Positions 63,652 through 64,000 of a stretch of 64,000 nucleotides of DNA are shown piece after piece. The stretch's first letter is position 1, and each line of letters starts with the position of its first letter. The notes under the pieces were generated by a model. The model worked only from the letters and a program-made list of their open reading frames with translations, had not been told where the DNA came from and searched no databases. Position numbers and translations under genes: made by a program. Location of the stretch: positions 186,001-250,000 of the forward strand of contig NZ_CP048637.1 of assembly GCF_010669145.1 (NCBI RefSeq), read 5' to 3'. Source of the DNA: Rhizobium oryzihabitans (GTDB lineage: Bacteria; Pseudomonadota; Alphaproteobacteria; Rhizobiales; Rhizobiaceae).

Positions 63652-64000
63652 ATGGTCGCCTTGAACAAATTTCGATCGACCGGGCCGTCGTTTGCAGACC
63701 TCGTTCCTTATGCGGGTCTGGTGGAAAACGGTATCCTGCTTTTGAAGGACGGTAGCCTGATGGCCGGCTGGTACTTCGCCGGTCCTGACTCCGAAAGTGC
63801 TACGGACTTCGAGCGCAACGAACTCTCTCGTCAGATCAATGCCATTCTGTCGCGGCTCGGGACGGGATGGATGATCCAGGTCGAAGCGGTGCGGGTCCCG
63901 ACAACTGATTATCCATCGGCTGAACGTAGCCACTTTCCCGATACCGTCACGCGCCTCATCGATGATGAGCGCCGCCGGCATTTTGGTCAGGAGAGCGGAC
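63652..64000 (+). CDS. trbE: TrbE, conjugation ATPase (VirB4 family), N-terminal part only
   Basis: About 116 residues to the window edge, from an ATG with AGGAG eight bases upstream. FADLVPYAGLVENGILLLKDGSLMAGWYFAGPDSES, in consecutive parts, is the N-terminal CagE/TrbE domain. The ATPase motifs lie beyond the window. Nine bases after trbD. Confidence 0.9.
   Translation, partial: MVALNKFRSTGPSFADLVPYAGLVENGILLLKDGSLMAGWYFAGPDSESATDFERNELSRQINAILSRLGTGWMIQVEAVRVPTTDYPSAERSHFPDTVTRLIDDERRRHFGQESG

Noticed and set aside
1..64000. CRISPR arrays, tRNA or rRNA genes
   Set aside because: No regularly spaced repeats and no cloverleaf or rRNA-like sequence was seen on either strand.

Overview
The window looks like part of a large, low-copy, conjugative replicon (plasmid or chromid) of an alphaproteobacterium, most likely order Rhizobiales and perhaps Brucella/Ochrobactrum-like. 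The basis is a repABC replication/partition operon followed by divergent trb conjugation genes, high G+C alphaproteobacterial codon use, a clade I nos cluster with a Tat-dependent NosZ, a fused MrpAB antiporter, a DUF1403 gene and many rhizobial-type insertion sequences. The genus is inferred, not proven.

Layout. 0-5 kb: an HlyD/ABC-2 export operon running off the left edge, a divergent TetR regulator, a GltS-type symporter, and a second ABC-2 permease cut off by an IS5-family element with an integrase stump beside it. 6.3-11.2 kb: two signalling proteins, a soluble PAS-PAS chemotaxis receptor and an MHYT-PAS-GGDEF-EAL protein. 11.4-12.4 kb: a broken defence relic, the C-terminal half of a bacterial HORMA protein overlapping the N-terminal half of a TRIP13-like AAA+ ATPase, as in type III CBASS. 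12.9 kb: a solitary IS21-type terminal repeat. 13.4-21 kb: denitrification genes on the minus strand in transcription order nosR'(stump)-nosZ-nosD-nosF-nosY-nosL-nosX, then pseudoazurin; nosR is beheaded by an IS6-family element.

22.5-43.4 kb is a chromosome-like block, mostly on the minus strand: a DUF4212/sodium-solute symporter operon with a CBS/DUF294 regulator, a small membrane protein and a membrane-anchored PAS-exonuclease; an mrpABCDEFG antiporter operon ending in trkH; and a TAXI-type TRAP transporter (binding protein, fused permease, DUF1850) followed by a sensor kinase and a sigma-54 response regulator that probably control it. 43.7-50.9 kb is an IS graveyard: an intact IS630, an IS3 with clean termini inside an IS21 end, the IS21 cut in istA by an IS110, and the IS110 cut by a second IS6 copy that differs from the first by one residue in its transposase.

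50.9-57.9 kb is plasmid accessory DNA: DUF1403, a tyrosine recombinase with a long palindrome upstream, a Phd/VapC toxin-antitoxin pair, a second integrase stump, a GNAT acetyltransferase and a lone class III-cyclase-like protein. 57.9-61.6 kb is repC-repB-repA (minus strand) with a well-formed antisense RNA between repB and repC. 62.0-64.0 kb is trbB-trbC-trbD-trbE (plus strand, trbE cut by the edge).

A striking technical feature is that at least twelve reading frames are broken by loss of one base in a G/C run (hlyD, nosD, nosR, trkH, mrpD, mrpA twice, the response regulator, the kinase, DUF1850, GNAT, repA). Each would be restored by one extra G or C. This looks like homopolymer under-calling rather than gene decay, so those genes are listed as CDS with the break noted.
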